From: Engraulis encrasicolus
Lineage: Eukaryota > Chordata > Actinopteri > Clupeiformes > Engraulidae
Length of the DNA stretch: 64,000 nucleotides
Assembly: GCF_034702125.1 (NCBI RefSeq)
Contig: NC_085876.1
Coordinates: forward strand, 2,275,266 to 2,339,265
Reading direction: 5' to 3'
Positions 34,519 to 46,800 of the stretch are shown in pieces. The position numbers and the translations under genes were made by a program. The notes below the pieces were generated by a model that saw only the letters and a program-made list of their open reading frames with translations, made no database searches and was not told the origin of the DNA. How positions within the stretch are numbered: the stretch's first letter is position 1; each line of letters begins with the position of its first letter.

Positions 34519-34952
34519 CAGTGTTGCCAAGTCCGCTTATTATAAGCGACCTTGGGCTTCTTTTTTTTAGCAGTTGCTTTGAATTTAGTAAAGTCGCGGG
34601 TTGCGTTTTTTTTGGGCTTGCTCTTTTCAGGGTTGGGCTTGCTGTTTTCTCCTGCTCTGCCGGTCATTTGAATGTGTTTCTCAATGGCAACTCGTTTTTT
34701 CTCACTCATCCTTACAAGTGACCCTACTACAGCATTGTTAACTCCCACTTTCTGTGGTCACTTGAGGGGATTTTAGCTGCCACGCAGACCCCCGCAAAGA
34801 GCAAGGTCTTCCCTGACTAGGCACGCGACTGACGACCCACCCTTTCGGTTGCTTATTTTGGGCTTGTTTTCACTACGCCCGTCAGTCGCTTCTTTTGGGC
34901 TTGTTTTCAGGACGTCAGTCGCTTATTTGTCGTAGAAAATCTGGCAACACTG
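34519..34952. mobile_element. hAT-type MITE, 434 bp, with perfect 8-bp target duplication
   Basis: CAGTGTTGCCAAGTCCGC at the left and TCTGGCAACACTG at the right, flanked on both sides by ACTAGTTT (34511-34518 and 34953-34960). The interior is rich in repeated TTGGGCTTG and GTCGCTT words. Another end of this family, without a partner, is at 35120-35172. Confidence 0.9.
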
Positions 34953-35230
34953 ACTAGTTTCCTACGGTTAAGCAGGGCTGCAGATTAGCTCTGATCTCCA
35001 AAAAGTAGCTAGCACCGCCCATTTGTACTGTGGACGAAGGCATGTGGGCACGTTTTCTGTAGATCAGTGCGCCGTTTGTGACATTGTGACGTCATACATA
35101 ACGTCATGACGTCATCCAGCGACTTTTCAGCAAGCCCATAGCGACTTTGGCTGGTTTTCTTTGGCAACACTGTTCGGGCAGACACAAGCCTACACCTACC
35201 TGGATCTCAGTTGTTCTGTTTTTTTTTTAG

Positions 35231-35390
35231 GGGCTTTTATGCCTTTATTTGACAGGACAGTCGAAGATGGTGACAGGAAGCGAATGGGACAGAGACAGGG
35301 GAGGATCTGGAAGTGACCCCGGCCGGATTCGAACCGGGGTCCCCATGGGTGGGCATGCAAGCCCAAATGTGGGGGGCTTAGCGCGCTGCT
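35231..35390 (-). mobile_element. tRNA-derived SINE, minus strand, head interrupted
   Basis: On the minus strand, a box-B-like GGTTCGAATCC (plus-strand GGATTCGAACC at 35327-35337) lies downstream of GCGCGCTAAG with AAGCCC. The body reads, on the plus strand, TTATTTGACAGGACAG and ends in a T-rich stretch at about 35220. The first SINE bases should follow position 35390 but are replaced by the element at 35391. Confidence 0.7.
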
Positions 35391-35905
35391 ATTTCCCATT
35401 GATCCTACAGCACTTAGTCTTACAGACATTTTACTATAATGAAACCCTTTGTCCCGGCAGTCAAATGTTCCGACCAAAAGCTGCTTTAGATCACCATCAT
35501 ATGCAGTGGTCATGCAGCTGTCTGTGACAGGTTAGGTTTAGGGAAAGTTTTGGTCAAGGCACCAATTTAAAACTCAGAAACGTTGCAATACTGACAGGTT
35601 AGGCTTAAGAATGGTTTTGGGTAGGGCACAATTGTAAAACTTGGCAACATTGCATTAATGACAGGTTAGGTTTAGGGGTGGTTTTGGTAAGGGCACAGCT
35701 AGACCGAATCAGACGGCATCTATATGCTCGTCGCAGCGCATGCAGCTGAAATCTACTTGCACCGGGAAAAAGAGGAGCAGGACATACGACCTGGGGAATT
35801 ATGATGACCAACCCCAAACAGCAATTGGTCGGAACATTGTTCTGTCGGAGCAAAGGGTTTATTTTAATTATTTCGAGTTAGTGGGCTGTAGGATCAATGG
35901 GAAAT
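35391..35905. mobile_element. Inverted-repeat element, 515 bp, with internal GACAGGTTAGG tandem repeats
   Basis: ATTTCCCATTGATCCTACAG at the left and CTGTAGGATCAATGGGAAAT at the right are perfect complements. Inner arms (AAACCCTTTG and ATGTTCCGACCAA against TTGGTCGGAACAT and CAAAGGGTTT) extend the inverted repeat to about 90 bp. Inside, GACAGGTTAGG(T/C)TTA recurs three times at roughly 35527, 35596 and 35660. Confidence 0.85.
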
Positions 35906-36131
35906 TTTCGGAATATTGACGCATCGGACCAAAGAGGCGTCGGAAAAATGACATGCTACCGGGCACACAATGTACAAATGGGGGCTGTGCACAAATCACA
36001 CACAGCGTACAAATGGAGTCTGAGTGTGAAACTGAAATGTCAGCAGGAGTTACACACCCACTGAGGACTGCTGAAAATCGGACTGCAAATCTGTCAGAAC
36101 GAAAACACACACATTCACACAGAGAAACCCA

Positions 36132-36134
<3 letters not shown>
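35906..36134. other. Short non-coding gap
   Basis: No feature recognised; the ORF at 35953-36237 runs into the CT microsatellite and is likely spurious. Confidence 0.4.

Positions 36135-36196
<62 letters not shown>
36135..36196. repeat. (CT)n microsatellite
   Basis: Thirty-one CT units without interruption. Confidence 0.95.
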
Positions 36197-36201
<5 letters not shown>

Positions 36202-37555
36202 CATCGGATAGCAAATCTGGCAGAACACAATCAGTAAAAATATAAACGTATTACATTTACCGCTCAGAGGTGCTTAGACTCACTCAGCTGCCGAGAAGTA
36301 ATGCAGTGTGTCTGTGAATAAAATACGCTTGTGGCTTGCATACTACTTTTTTTTAGAGGTGCACACTCTCTCACACACACACACAAACATATGCTGTCTA
36401 TCTTGAGTGTGCTTATCTCATATGCGTAGAGAACACTTTTTTGCAATTGCAATTATTAATTATTTTAATAATTGTGTTTTCTGACTCCAGGCAACCTGTT
36501 TCCCAACTGCTGAAATCAACTAGTTATTTTTTATTAAGTTGTCTCCTTGGTGATACAAGGAATCATTTAACTTTCTGAATCTCTTAAGGAAAGACGCAAC
36601 AGATGAGAAAATGGAAAAATCAAACGTTTCAGGTGGAGGACTGCCATATGCCGGATTATAAAGACTTGGGACTTCATAATAGATTCTATAAAGTGATAGA
36701 AAATACACACAGTGGAAAGTAGAAAATGCGCTTGAAGTCTTTGGGGGCAGACTAAAAGAATGGAGAATGAGATATGTGTGTGTGAGAGAGAGAAGAGGAT
36801 CTATTCAGAGAGAGAACAAAAGCAAGCAAGAGGGGTGGAGGACAAAAAAGAGGATAGGTGCGATCAAGATTCCGCAACGGCTACATGCGCATGTAGACAG
36901 TAAAGCATTCTGGCTGAAAATGTTGCACGATGGTTAGACTTCCTGTCCAACTTAGCAAATTTCAGTCATGTTACGTCGACAAGGTGATATGTCACATAGT
37001 GTCAAACTATCACGGGATGAATGTGATTGCAGTCGGACCTTGCAATCCCTGCAGTTGCTTATCCCCATTGATGCTCGTCTGCAAGGGTCTGGATACCGCC
37101 TCCGAGCTCCGAATTCACTCATGTGTGTGTGTAGGTGCCTTGTCTTACGCCCCTACAGAAGTTTGCACCGCTCCCCACTTAAGCTCCTCCTCCCCACCTC
37201 ATACATGGTGTGCTGGTAGATGAAAATGGTGCGAGCTCATCGTCTCGTGCATATTTGTGGCCGACTTTAAATGTGCTGTGTTTAATACCACCCATGCCGT
37301 GACGGAAGGTTCTCGCGCTTCGTTCTCACATGCTTCGTCTTTGTCGATAGACAGCAATAAAGTCGATTGCACCTACTGTGTGTTTGTGTTGGCCAGATGA
37401 ACTCTGGGAGATAATTGAGGGTCAAATCAATGGGGAAGGTCAAAGGGCAAGGGTTCATTAGCAAGCTGAGTGACAGGTTACGACACAGCAATGCAGATCC
37501 AGGATATCTGTGATGGATCATGTTGTCACGACAACTGATTGTAGATGCCCCATTG
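36197..37555. other. Non-coding stretch
   Basis: GA-rich at 36770-36860; otherwise unique. Short ORFs at 36930-37223 are unassigned. Confidence 0.4.
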
Positions 37556-37830
37556 AGTGTGGAAAATGAAGACGGCACATTCCGATAGATTTTTATTTCT
37601 GGTCCTTAACCACTTTGGAAGTGGACATGTGTACTTAAGGCCAGGAGACATTACCGAATATGAATAGACAAATAGATCGCACATGGTCAAGACTGATTAT
37701 GGACACAAATGAGCGTGGGAAATGAAGAAGGCACATTCAGATTGATTTTTTATTTCTGGTCTTTAGCCACATCAGAAGGGGACATGTGTACTTAAGTCTA
37801 GGAGACATCACCTGTCAATAGATTAAAAGG
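37556..37830 (+). repeat. Diverged tandem duplication, about 160-bp period
   Basis: GAAAATGAAGACGGCACATT, TTTTTATTTCTGGTC and GGACATGTGTACTTAAG at 37559-37640 recur as GGAAATGAAGAAGGCACATT and so on at 37717-37800. Confidence 0.75.
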
Positions 37831-38106
37831 CCAGGAAGAATAGGATTAAGCCACTAGACATTACCAGTCGATATGGATAGAGCTGCACTGTTCTCATTAT
37901 CCTGATTGCTGTGCATTTGTATCCATTTGGTCACACGTATCACCGTCTATTTGTATCTATTGGTCATTACCTACCCGACTGACCACTGAATTATCTACCT
38001 GATTGAGGTCTTTCCCCCTTCTCCTTTTCCTCTACTGCTCTTCTTACTTCCCCTCCTCCTATTTGTCTCATCCTCCTTCTGTACTGACTGAAATACCTAG
38101 AGATAC

Positions 38107-38300
38107 AGTATGTCATAGAAGTGAGTACACCCCTCACATTTATGCAAATTTATAAGTGTATCTATTCATGGGACATTAAAGAAGTTTCCGTTTGACAGCC
38201 TGCGTACAATTTATATAGCCACTTCGATTTATTGTTCACTGAAATAATTTGAAATACAGCCATTAATGTCTCAAAATGTACCAAAACGTGTGGGACGAAA
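38107..38300 (+). mobile_element. Terminal fragment of a Tc1/mariner-like MITE
   Basis: Begins CAGTATGTCATAGAAGTG then GTACACCCCTCACATTT and continues about 190 bases. The same end occurs in reverse at 54170-54355. The second terminus is missing here, probably replaced by the LINE starting at about 38302. Confidence 0.6.
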
Positions 38301-38301
38301 G

Positions 38302-40430
38302 GATTCAATGATTCAAGGATATTTATTTGTCATGTACATGCTCAGCAGAGCGTACTATCCTTTGTAGTTCTTTCTGTTCACGCACTGTGGCGTTTCCGTA
38401 CCAGGTGATGATGGACCCTGTTAAGATGCTCTCCACTGCTGAGGAGTAAAAGGCTTTTAGGATGGGTGTGGAAACTTTGAACTTTTTCAACAGGCGCAGA
38501 AAGTACAGTCTCTGCCTGGATTTCTTAATGATGTTGTGTGTGTTGTTTGTCCATGTTAAGTCATTTGTGATGTGAACACCAAGGTATTTAAAGCACTCTA
38601 CCCTCTCAACTGGTTGTTTGCAGATGGAAAGTGGAGTGTAGTTTCCCCTCTTTTTCCGAAAGTCCACCACCATTTCCTTAGTCTTGCTTACGTTTAGTGC
38701 CAGGTTGTCGTACTGGCACCATTGTGAGATGTTAGAAACTTCATTTATATATGCCTGTTCATCGTTATTATTGATCAGTCCCATGACTGCTGAGCCAGCA
38801 GCACTACAGTGTCATCAGCAAACTTGATGATGGAATTCTGACTGCTGCTGGCTCAGCAGTCATGGGTGTAAATGTTGTAGAGTAGGGAGCTTAACACACA
38901 ACCTTGAGGTGAGCCAGTGCTGATGGTGAGGGTGTTAGATGTTGTGCCACCCACTCTAACAACCTGTGTGCGGCTTGTGAGAAAGTTAAACACCCAGTTG
39001 CATAGAGGTAGGTCTAGCCCCAGTGACTCCATCTTCCTGACAAGAGTGAGGGGAATTATGGTGTTGAATGTTGAACTATAATCAATGAACAGCATTCTCA
39101 CATAATTACCCTTTCCTCTGTCTAGATGTGATAATGTGGTATGCAACAAATTTGAGATGGCATCGTCCCTTGACCTGTTCTCTCTATAGGCAAACTGGAG
39201 AGGGTCAAATGAGCTAGGCAGGGATGTACATATGAAGGACTTCACTAGCTTCTCAAAACACTTCATCACCATTGATGTCAGAGCCACTGGACGGTAGTCA
39301 TTGAGGCATGTTGGACTCTTTATGGATTGCTTAAAGCAAGATGGAACTACTCCTGTGGCTAAAGAGGCATTGAATATTTGTGTAAACACAGGGCCTGACT
39401 GATAGGCACAAACTTTTAAGAGTCTGCCAGATATGCCATCAGGTCCTGCAGCTTTCCTGCATTTAGCTCTTTTAAAAACGTTTATGACATCTTCTTCAGA
39501 CACAAATAAAGTATTACCTTCAAATGAGTCTGTTTGTGATGGTATAGAGTCTTTGGTGTCAAAACGTGCATAGAAGGCGTTCAGCTCATCTGCGAGATTG
39601 TCACTCACGCTGGTATTGGAGGGGGGCTTGCTTGAAAACCCTGTGATATTTCTCAGGCCACTCCACACACGAGCTGGGTCTCCCTCGTTGAAGTCAGATT
39701 CCAGTTTGTCCCTGTAGCGTCTTTTTGCACTCTTGATGGTTTTCCTAAGATTGTATGCGGCGGTTTTGTAGCTTGTCATGTCCCCTGAGGCGGTCCCTTC
39801 ATTGAAGGCATGTGTGCGCAATGACAACGCGTTACGCACTTCACGATCCACCCATGGTTTTTGGTAGTGGTGTTGCTTTGTAACTGTCCTTGAACTGGGT
39901 GTAACAGTGATCAAGCGTACTGTTGCCGCGGGAAGGGAAGTTTACATGCTGGGAAAACTCTGGCATTACGCGGTTTAATTTTGCCCTGTTAAAGTCTCCG
40001 GCTATAATCTGGGCAGCCTCAGGGTATTGTTGTTTTCTATTTAAGACGTCCTGGAGCTCAAGCACTGCGTTGTCTGGGTTGGCATGTGGAGGGATGTATA
40101 CCGGTACTGATGTGATGATGACTGGAAACTCACGGGGCAGGTAGAATGGTCGGCACTTGACTGTGAGGTGTTCCAGTTGCGGCGAGCAGCCATGGGACAG
40201 AATGGTCAGACATTTCTTGGGTCACACCACTTGTTGTTGGTCATGATGCAGACGCCTCCTCCTTTAGATTTGCCAGAGTCCTCTGTTCTGTCAGACCGCA
40301 AGACAGAGAAAAAATCTGCTGGAGTGATGGAGCAGTCCGGAACGACGGGGACCTTGTACCGGGGTCACGCAGCAGCGGACTCCAGTCCTGATGTGGACCC
40401 TGACACAATTCTGTCAGGATCCAAGACCAA
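38302..40430 (-). mobile_element. L2-like LINE, minus strand, decayed endonuclease plus reverse transcriptase
   Basis: Read on the minus strand, the element starts near 40430 with an endonuclease remnant (SGKSKGGGVCIM, PREFPVIITSVPVYIPP, IIAGDFNRAKL, HVNFPSRGNSTLDHCYTQF). The frame then jumps between 40065 and 39914 and loses the end of the endonuclease domain and linker. The RT block at 38853-39914 has KAAGPDGI, LNDYRPVALTSMVMKCFEKL, FAYRENRSRDDAI, MLFIDYSSTFNTI and TGSPQGCVLSSLLYN. After a stop it continues with KFADDTVV, then 38323-38784 with SKTKEMVVDFRK and FKYLGVHI. These motifs fit vertebrate L2/CR1-group elements, and the 3' end ATTCAA-type tail fits L2. Several stops and frameshifts make it inactive. 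Confidence 0.85.
38780..38866. repeat. Perfect 24-bp inverted repeat around the FADD codons of the L2 copy
   Basis: 38780-38803 and 38843-38866 are exact reverse complements with a 39-base spacer holding the FADD catalytic codons. One arm corresponds to an extra 19 bases relative to the expected reading frame, so it looks like an insertion copied from the opposite strand. Confidence 0.8.
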
Positions 40431-43217
40431 TCCAATAATGTAACGAGAACATAGACTATTGGGTTATTTTTTAGGCTTTTGCTCTGACGGCCAGCCATAC
40501 CTATTGACAGTGCGTGCTGTTACTGTGACAAACTTCAGTCATTTGGGCCAACCAAATATTCAATGAATCTCTGGCACCACATTTCTGACCAGCTCACTGC
40601 ACGACACGCGTCGAAGAGCAATGAAGATTAGAACCGTCTCGTGAGTCATTGAAGCAGCAGAAATGTTATCGCCGAGCGGAATATCGCGCTGGGGACTGGT
40701 CACCAATACTTCCACTAGTCTACTCCCTGGGGCTAACTACACTTCTCACCTGCCTTTCAAACCTTGTGGCCTGGTCAACGAAAGTGGAGCGGAATTTAGC
40801 TGTGTGGGGACAGGCTGTCAGTCTTTCAGACAAACATTTCCAAACCCATGAACCTTGTATGATCCAGAAACATGACATTTACATCGAGCCCCTATGAAGA
40901 TTTTTTAAAAAACATATCACGCATGCATTCAGATACAACACTACAGCCAAATCGCGTCAGTTGACTGACAACTGGATGATTGAGAATCCCCCCCAGCAAA
41001 CACACATTTCTTACACCGTGGGGTTTGAGTTACCTGATTATCATGACTTTCAAATCTCTTTGAGACTTGGTCTGACCAAGAGCATAACAATGAACATTCT
41101 TAGACGGCATGGTTGACCCATATGTATAAAAGACCCACCTCCGTTGGTTTGCCACTGATCGAGGGCAGAACAGGCTGAGCCAGTTTAAAACAAACATTTC
41201 TTAGTCCCAATAGAATGTCTCTGCTTGAACAACGTCACTGCCTTGAACTCGCCTCTACCCAGGACGGTTGGAAATGTCAAAGTTGATTAGTTCCCGATAA
41301 AGTGGGTGGAGTTTGTGTGGCCTGAGTGAGTGTAGCTGAGCCGAAGGTGTTGCGTCACTGCGAGGGCGGAGCCTGGGTAGGGTTTGAGGCTAGAGGCGCT
41401 CTGGAAGGTCTGGACACATGCCTCAGAGACTGGGCGATTACGTGCCGTGTTGATTATTATGGTTTGTGTTTATGATAGTCTTTGATATTCAATGAGCACT
41501 CAGGGGCTCTTGGTGGTGTTTAGGTAGTGTTATCTCACAGGGGAGGGGCAGTTATGTTTTGAAGAAAAGAGGGTAGCGCCAGGGCTGTTAGTATGTTACC
41601 TGACGTAGCCAATCAAGCTTATTGCTGTACTGTTCACACAGATGACTCTTGGTAAACCCCACACTAAACGATGACCTTGCATTTGTGATTCTTGTACCTG
41701 TAATAAGGCCAAAAACCCAACGACGGAAATTCAAGGCCCTTGGATCGCTTCCGCGTTGGACTGTAGAAAAGATTTCATTATAACCTATTATCCAATACCG
41801 CAATTATTAGAGTCCCAGCCGTAGGATCTCTCTAGTTCCTATGTAATTATGTATTTGTACTTAATTACTATATTACTGTTAAAATTGATTAGTCTACCAA
41901 TCTCTGTTACGTCTGGGTTCAGCTAGTTAAGCAATTTATTACATCGGTACCTCCCAGAGTGCGACTATTGTTTGTTTGGGGGTCCTAAACTGCATGTAAG
42001 TCGTTAAGAGATGAGGCAGGGGTTTATGATGCCGAGAAGGTACCGTATCTGCCGAGAGAGGTGTCTCCACATCCCGCACCTGATCGACTGCCTCAGGCTA
42101 ACAGGCGGTGGGTACACGGCAAACGGGAGATAAAGTCACCCCGCACTTGTCCCGGTTCTCATAACATACCTCAACCTAGGTAAACACCATTGACGTCGGA
42201 TCTAAATCTATGTTAGTCCAAAGTATGTGTGCCTCGCTCCATCCACAGCGAATAAACCTTACTGCCTACTTAACCAGATCAATAAACATATGAATAGACA
42301 AAACGGAATTCTTCCCCAGATTTTTATGACATTTTTATTTTAAGACAAGATCTACTTTGTCAGCAATACGACTACGACAAAATACAATGTTGAAAGAAAT
42401 CAATGCATTACCTGAACAAGGCATGAAAATCCCTCACCTTTCGGCGAATTTCGCCGTTTTGAAATCAAAATGGGTCATTTCTGTGAATCGTGTAGATCCG
42501 ATGAGAAAATTTTAGGGGGGGGGGGTGTCGAGCGAGGAGAAAAGTGCAGCGCCAAGTTACTGTATCATTGTGTAGCGCTCTACCGCAGAAAACTTTCCAC
42601 AACTGACAATGACGTTTGACCAATCACAGCATTTGTTGCTGTCGGCACAGCCAATAACGTGAACGAGCTCAATCTAAGTCCCGCCCTTCATACTCATCTT
42701 TGAAAGCGTTTAACTTTTAAACAGGTGAAGCTTTGGTCTGCGGGGCTGGCGTGGTTGTATCAAATATCTTTCTTTTTAGTTCTAGAACATCTCTGATTAG
42801 GCCTATAAGAAAATGTCCAAACGTTCTGTCACAGACTACGCGTTTCCCAGAGAAGTAGCTATTTGAGATCATGATTCTTGTTATGAGAACATCAAGACGC
42901 CAGCATTTCGATGAGAAGGTAGTGGATGTAGTTAGCCACAGAAGTTAAGCTGTTTCCCTAATAATTTGAAACCGCATTTGCCCTGCCCACGTGAAAAAGT
43001 ATTTATTCTCAAAAGAGCTCCCTTAATGAAAGCTTGGGTAGGCTTACGGCACGTTTTCCTTACGGCTATTTTAACGGGTCTGTGCGCTACGGAATGGCGA
43101 AATGGTATGCGCTACGGCCAGGGAAGAAGCGTATCTGCGCGAGGCATCCAACGTCATGCTTCGAATGCTGCGGCTTCTTATAGTACGCACGAGAGAGAGG
43201 GAGAGGGAGAAAGACCG
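40431..43217. other. Non-coding stretch, origin unclear
   Basis: No recognised gene. A TATAAAAG at 41125-41132 and AATAAA at about 42250 and 42283 bracket about 1.1 kb that could be a solo LTR, but I found no TG...CA ends, primer-binding site or duplication. A run of G at 42516-42526 is followed by GC-richer DNA with CCAAT boxes (42618-42622, 42650-42654), which might be an old promoter. Confidence 0.25.
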
Positions 43218-43240
43218 AAGCCTAACTTTTTTTTTAATAC

Positions 43241-43246
43241 TTTATT
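43241..43246 (-). promoter_or_regulatory. Poly(A) signal of the L1-like element
   Basis: Plus-strand TTTATT is AATAAA on the element strand and sits just before the poly(A) tail. Confidence 0.75.
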
Positions 43247-43679
43247 GTGTGAAACAATGTATTCAGTTAGCATTTTCTGTTGTTACATCTCACAGATATC
43301 ACACATTTTTTCCCATTTTTTTATATCACCCCCTGTGTGTAGAAATATAATAATAAAAAAAAAAAAAATTAAAAAAAAAAAAATTAAAAAAAAAGGTAGA
43401 ATAGACAAAAAGAAAACTTGAATTATCACATAAACAACAACAATGACAACGACTTTAAGTCATTGTCACTCTAAGGAATGAAACAAAGGAATACTTCTTC
43501 TTTACCACACTTCTGTTCCTAAAAGGACGTTAAATAATAAATAAAAAGTAAATAGATAAAGAAGAAGAGTGATTCAATAAAAAAATAAAAAGTACACAAA
43601 GTAAATCCCTTGCCTTTGGTTTTCGTACATATTCTTATATTGGCTTTGTCACCTCTTTTACGCTAGAACCCCCGCCCCA

Positions 43680-43741
43680 CCCATCCACAAACCCACACAC
43701 ACGCACACGCACACGCACACCCACACCCACGCCCACACCCA

Positions 43742-43777
<36 letters not shown>

Positions 43778-43780
43778 CCC
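43680..43780. repeat. Short tandem repeats in the L1 3' region, (CACACG/C)n and (ACTCTC)n
   Basis: Two adjacent six-base arrays lie about 30-130 bases downstream of the ORF2 stop, reading with the element. Confidence 0.85.
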
Positions 43781-43810
43781 TCCCCCTTCACCACCCCATT
43801 CCCCATATTT

Positions 43811-46800
43811 TCATATATATTTCCCAAATACCTCTTGTTTCTTTAACAGGTAAAGTTCCCATCTTTTCTCGAAAACCTTTTCCTTTTTAATAATACTGTA
43901 AGTCACTTTCTCCATTTCATACATGTCGTGGACTGAGGCTACCCATTTTTTGACATTAGGTGCGTCTGGTATCTTCCAGTGCCTTGTTATTTGTTTCAAA
44001 GCAGTGATTCTAAGAACCCAAAAGAAATGTATATGTTCAATACTTATATCAGGCAGTATACCAAGCATTATGTTATGCTGCTGAATTGGGACATCTGTTC
44101 TCAAAAAATTCTTTATTGACCCCATTACCTTTTCCCAGTAGGGTTTTAGTCTGTCGCATGAAAAGAAAATGTGTGTGTGATCCGCATTACTGTTCCCACA
44201 GTTTCTCCAACAACTGGAAGTAAACTGTTTGTATTTTATTGTTGATGGTGTTCTAAAGTACCTTATGTTTACTTTCCATGCAAATTCCTGCCAGTATAAG
44301 GATTTTGAATGGTTATAAATATCTTTAAAGGTTTGTTCCCACTCCTTTTCAGAAATTGTCGTTTTCAATTCATCTTCCCACTTCTCTTTAATATGATTCA
44401 TTTTTCCTTCGTTCTGTTGGAGTGTCCTGTAAATTTGTCCAGTTACATTTTTTATACTTCCGATTTCAATTACTTTTAATATTTCTCTTACAAAGGGGTG
44501 GATCTCGGCTAAGGTTACAATCTTTATATTTTTATTCACATAACTTCTTACTTGCAAGTATCTATGGAAGTGGCTCCTAGGCAATTGATATCGTCTTTCT
44601 ATGTTTTCAAAAGAATCAAAGCCTTTTTCTGCATACATTTGATAGAATCGCATGAGACCTTTACTTTCCCATAGATTGAAGCCTCTATCCTCTTTATTTG
44701 GGAGAAACTCTGGATCTTGTTGTATATCTCTCAGGCATATCCAGTCTTTATCATCGGTCTTAACTGCTCTACTTAGTCTTTTCCATATTTTTGCTGTATG
44801 TTTTGCAGTGAAGTTATGCAATTTAGTTTTAGTTTTTGGAAACCACGCATTACATTGCCCTACCAGGTCGGCTTCCATAATTTTCCATTTTGGGTTCCAC
44901 TTTTTGTTGTTCATGATTAGAATAGGTTTTATCTGTGCAGCGTTGAAGTAGTTAGCTAAATTTGGCAGTGCAAGACCTCCCATTTCCTTGCGTTGTTGTA
45001 AAGTTTTAATTTTTACTCTTGGTTTCTTTTCATTCCATAGAAATTTCCTTAGTAGGTTATCCCACTGTTTGAAGGAAGCATTTGGTACAAGGAGTGGGAG
45101 ATTTTGGAACAGAAAAAGAAAACATGACAGGATATTCATTTTAATTATACAATTTTTTTCTAATAATGTGAAAGGTATTAGTTTCCACCTACTTAAGTCA
45201 TTTTTTAGTGTGTTTCCCAGCTTCCCATAGTTACAGGCGTACAAATGTTCAAGATTGTTAGGAATATTCACTCCCAGGTACTTTACCTTGGTCAGCTCCC
45301 ACTTGAACTCATATTGTTTTTTAAATGTGCAACTTAGTTTACTACCGACCTCCATTGCTTCCGTTTTGCTAAGATTTAGTTTGTATCCTGATAGGGAGCT
45401 ATATTGTCCTATTTCCTGCATTAATGTTGGTAATGAGTTGCATACATCTGTCATATATAAAATCACATCATCGGCATACAGTGCTATTTTGTGCTCCATG
45501 TCCTCCATGACCACTCCTTTTATCTGCATATTTTTTCTTATTTTTTCTGCGAGAGGTTCAATACATAAGGCGAATAACTGTGGCGATAGTGGGTCGCCTT
45601 GTTTTGTGCCCCTTTTAATCGTGAAAAGTTCAGAAAGTGTTCCATTTACTCTTACTCTGGCGGTCGAGTTGTTATACATCCCGTTTAGCAAGTTTAAGAA
45701 CTTATGATGAAAACCGAATTTTTCACATACACCAATTAAAAAAGGCCACAGTAAGCGGTCGAAAGCCTTCTCGGCATCAAGCATTAGTGTTAGCATCTGA
45801 TTTTTTGTTCTTTGGGTGTAGTCTATAATATTAATGGTCCTTCTGATGTTATCTCCAAGTAGGCGATCTTTAACAAATCCTGTTTGATCAAGATTGATCA
45901 AGCCAGGAAGTAAGTCTGTAAGTCTGTTTGCCATAATTGTTGTAAATAACTTTTGATCCACATTTAATAATGATATTGGTCTATATGAGGAGCAGTTTGC
46001 TGGATCCTTCCCTTCTTTGTGGATTACTGAAATCATGGTTGTACCCCAGGTTTTTGGCCACAGCCCAGTCTCCAGAATGTCATTGAAAACCCTGTTTAAG
46101 ATTGGTATTAATACATTTTGGAATGCTTTGAAGAATTCATAGGTAAATCCATCAGTACCTGGGCTTTTACCAGTTTTGCTTTTCTTAATCGCCTTTACTA
46201 TCTCTTCCTCTACTATTGGTTGTACTAAATAGTTGTTTTGTGTCTGGGTCACTAGAGGGAGATCTAAATGTTTTAGGTAGTTCCTGATTTCAAGATCACT
46301 CACTTGTTTTTCTGGGGTATATAAATGTTGGTAAAATTCCCTGAAGCAAGCCGCAATTCCTGATTTCCCCCTGTGAAGGGTGCCATTTACGTCTTTAACC
46401 ATAGCGATCGTTGCTTTTTCTTGCTGTTTCTTTAATTTAAAAGACAATGTTTTCAATGCTTTAGGGCTGTTATCAAAAAGAAATTGTTTACTTAGTGTTA
46501 ATTTTTTTTCTATCTCCTTAATATCTATTTCTTCTAATGCTTTTTTAACTGTATTTAGTTGTTTACTTAATTCCTTTGTTCTTAGCCTTTCATATTCTTT
46601 TTGCAGGTCTTTGATCTTAGTTTCTAACTCTTTCCTATTTTTGTCATTTTGTTTCTTTTTCCAAGATGAGTAGGCTATGATTTCCCCTCTTATTGTTGCT
46701 TTAGCTGCTTCCCATATAGTCGTATTACTCACCTCCCCATTATCGTTAATTTCAAAAAAGGATTTGATATTGTTATTCATTTTTTCTTTGAAAGCCTGAT

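Noticed and set aside
35320..35390. Possible tRNA gene on the minus strand
   Set aside because: Box-B-like sequence belongs to a SINE head that is interrupted at 35390.
38107..38140. CRISPR-like or phage-type repeats
   Set aside because: No regularly spaced identical repeats anywhere in the window; the organism is eukaryotic.
41100..42310. Possible solo LTR (TATAAAAG then AATAAA)
   Set aside because: No TG...CA ends, primer-binding site, polypurine tract or target duplication could be found.
44652..46673. Several plus-strand ORFs of 63-150 codons
   Set aside because: They are antisense to the intact L1-like ORF2 and show no independent motifs.
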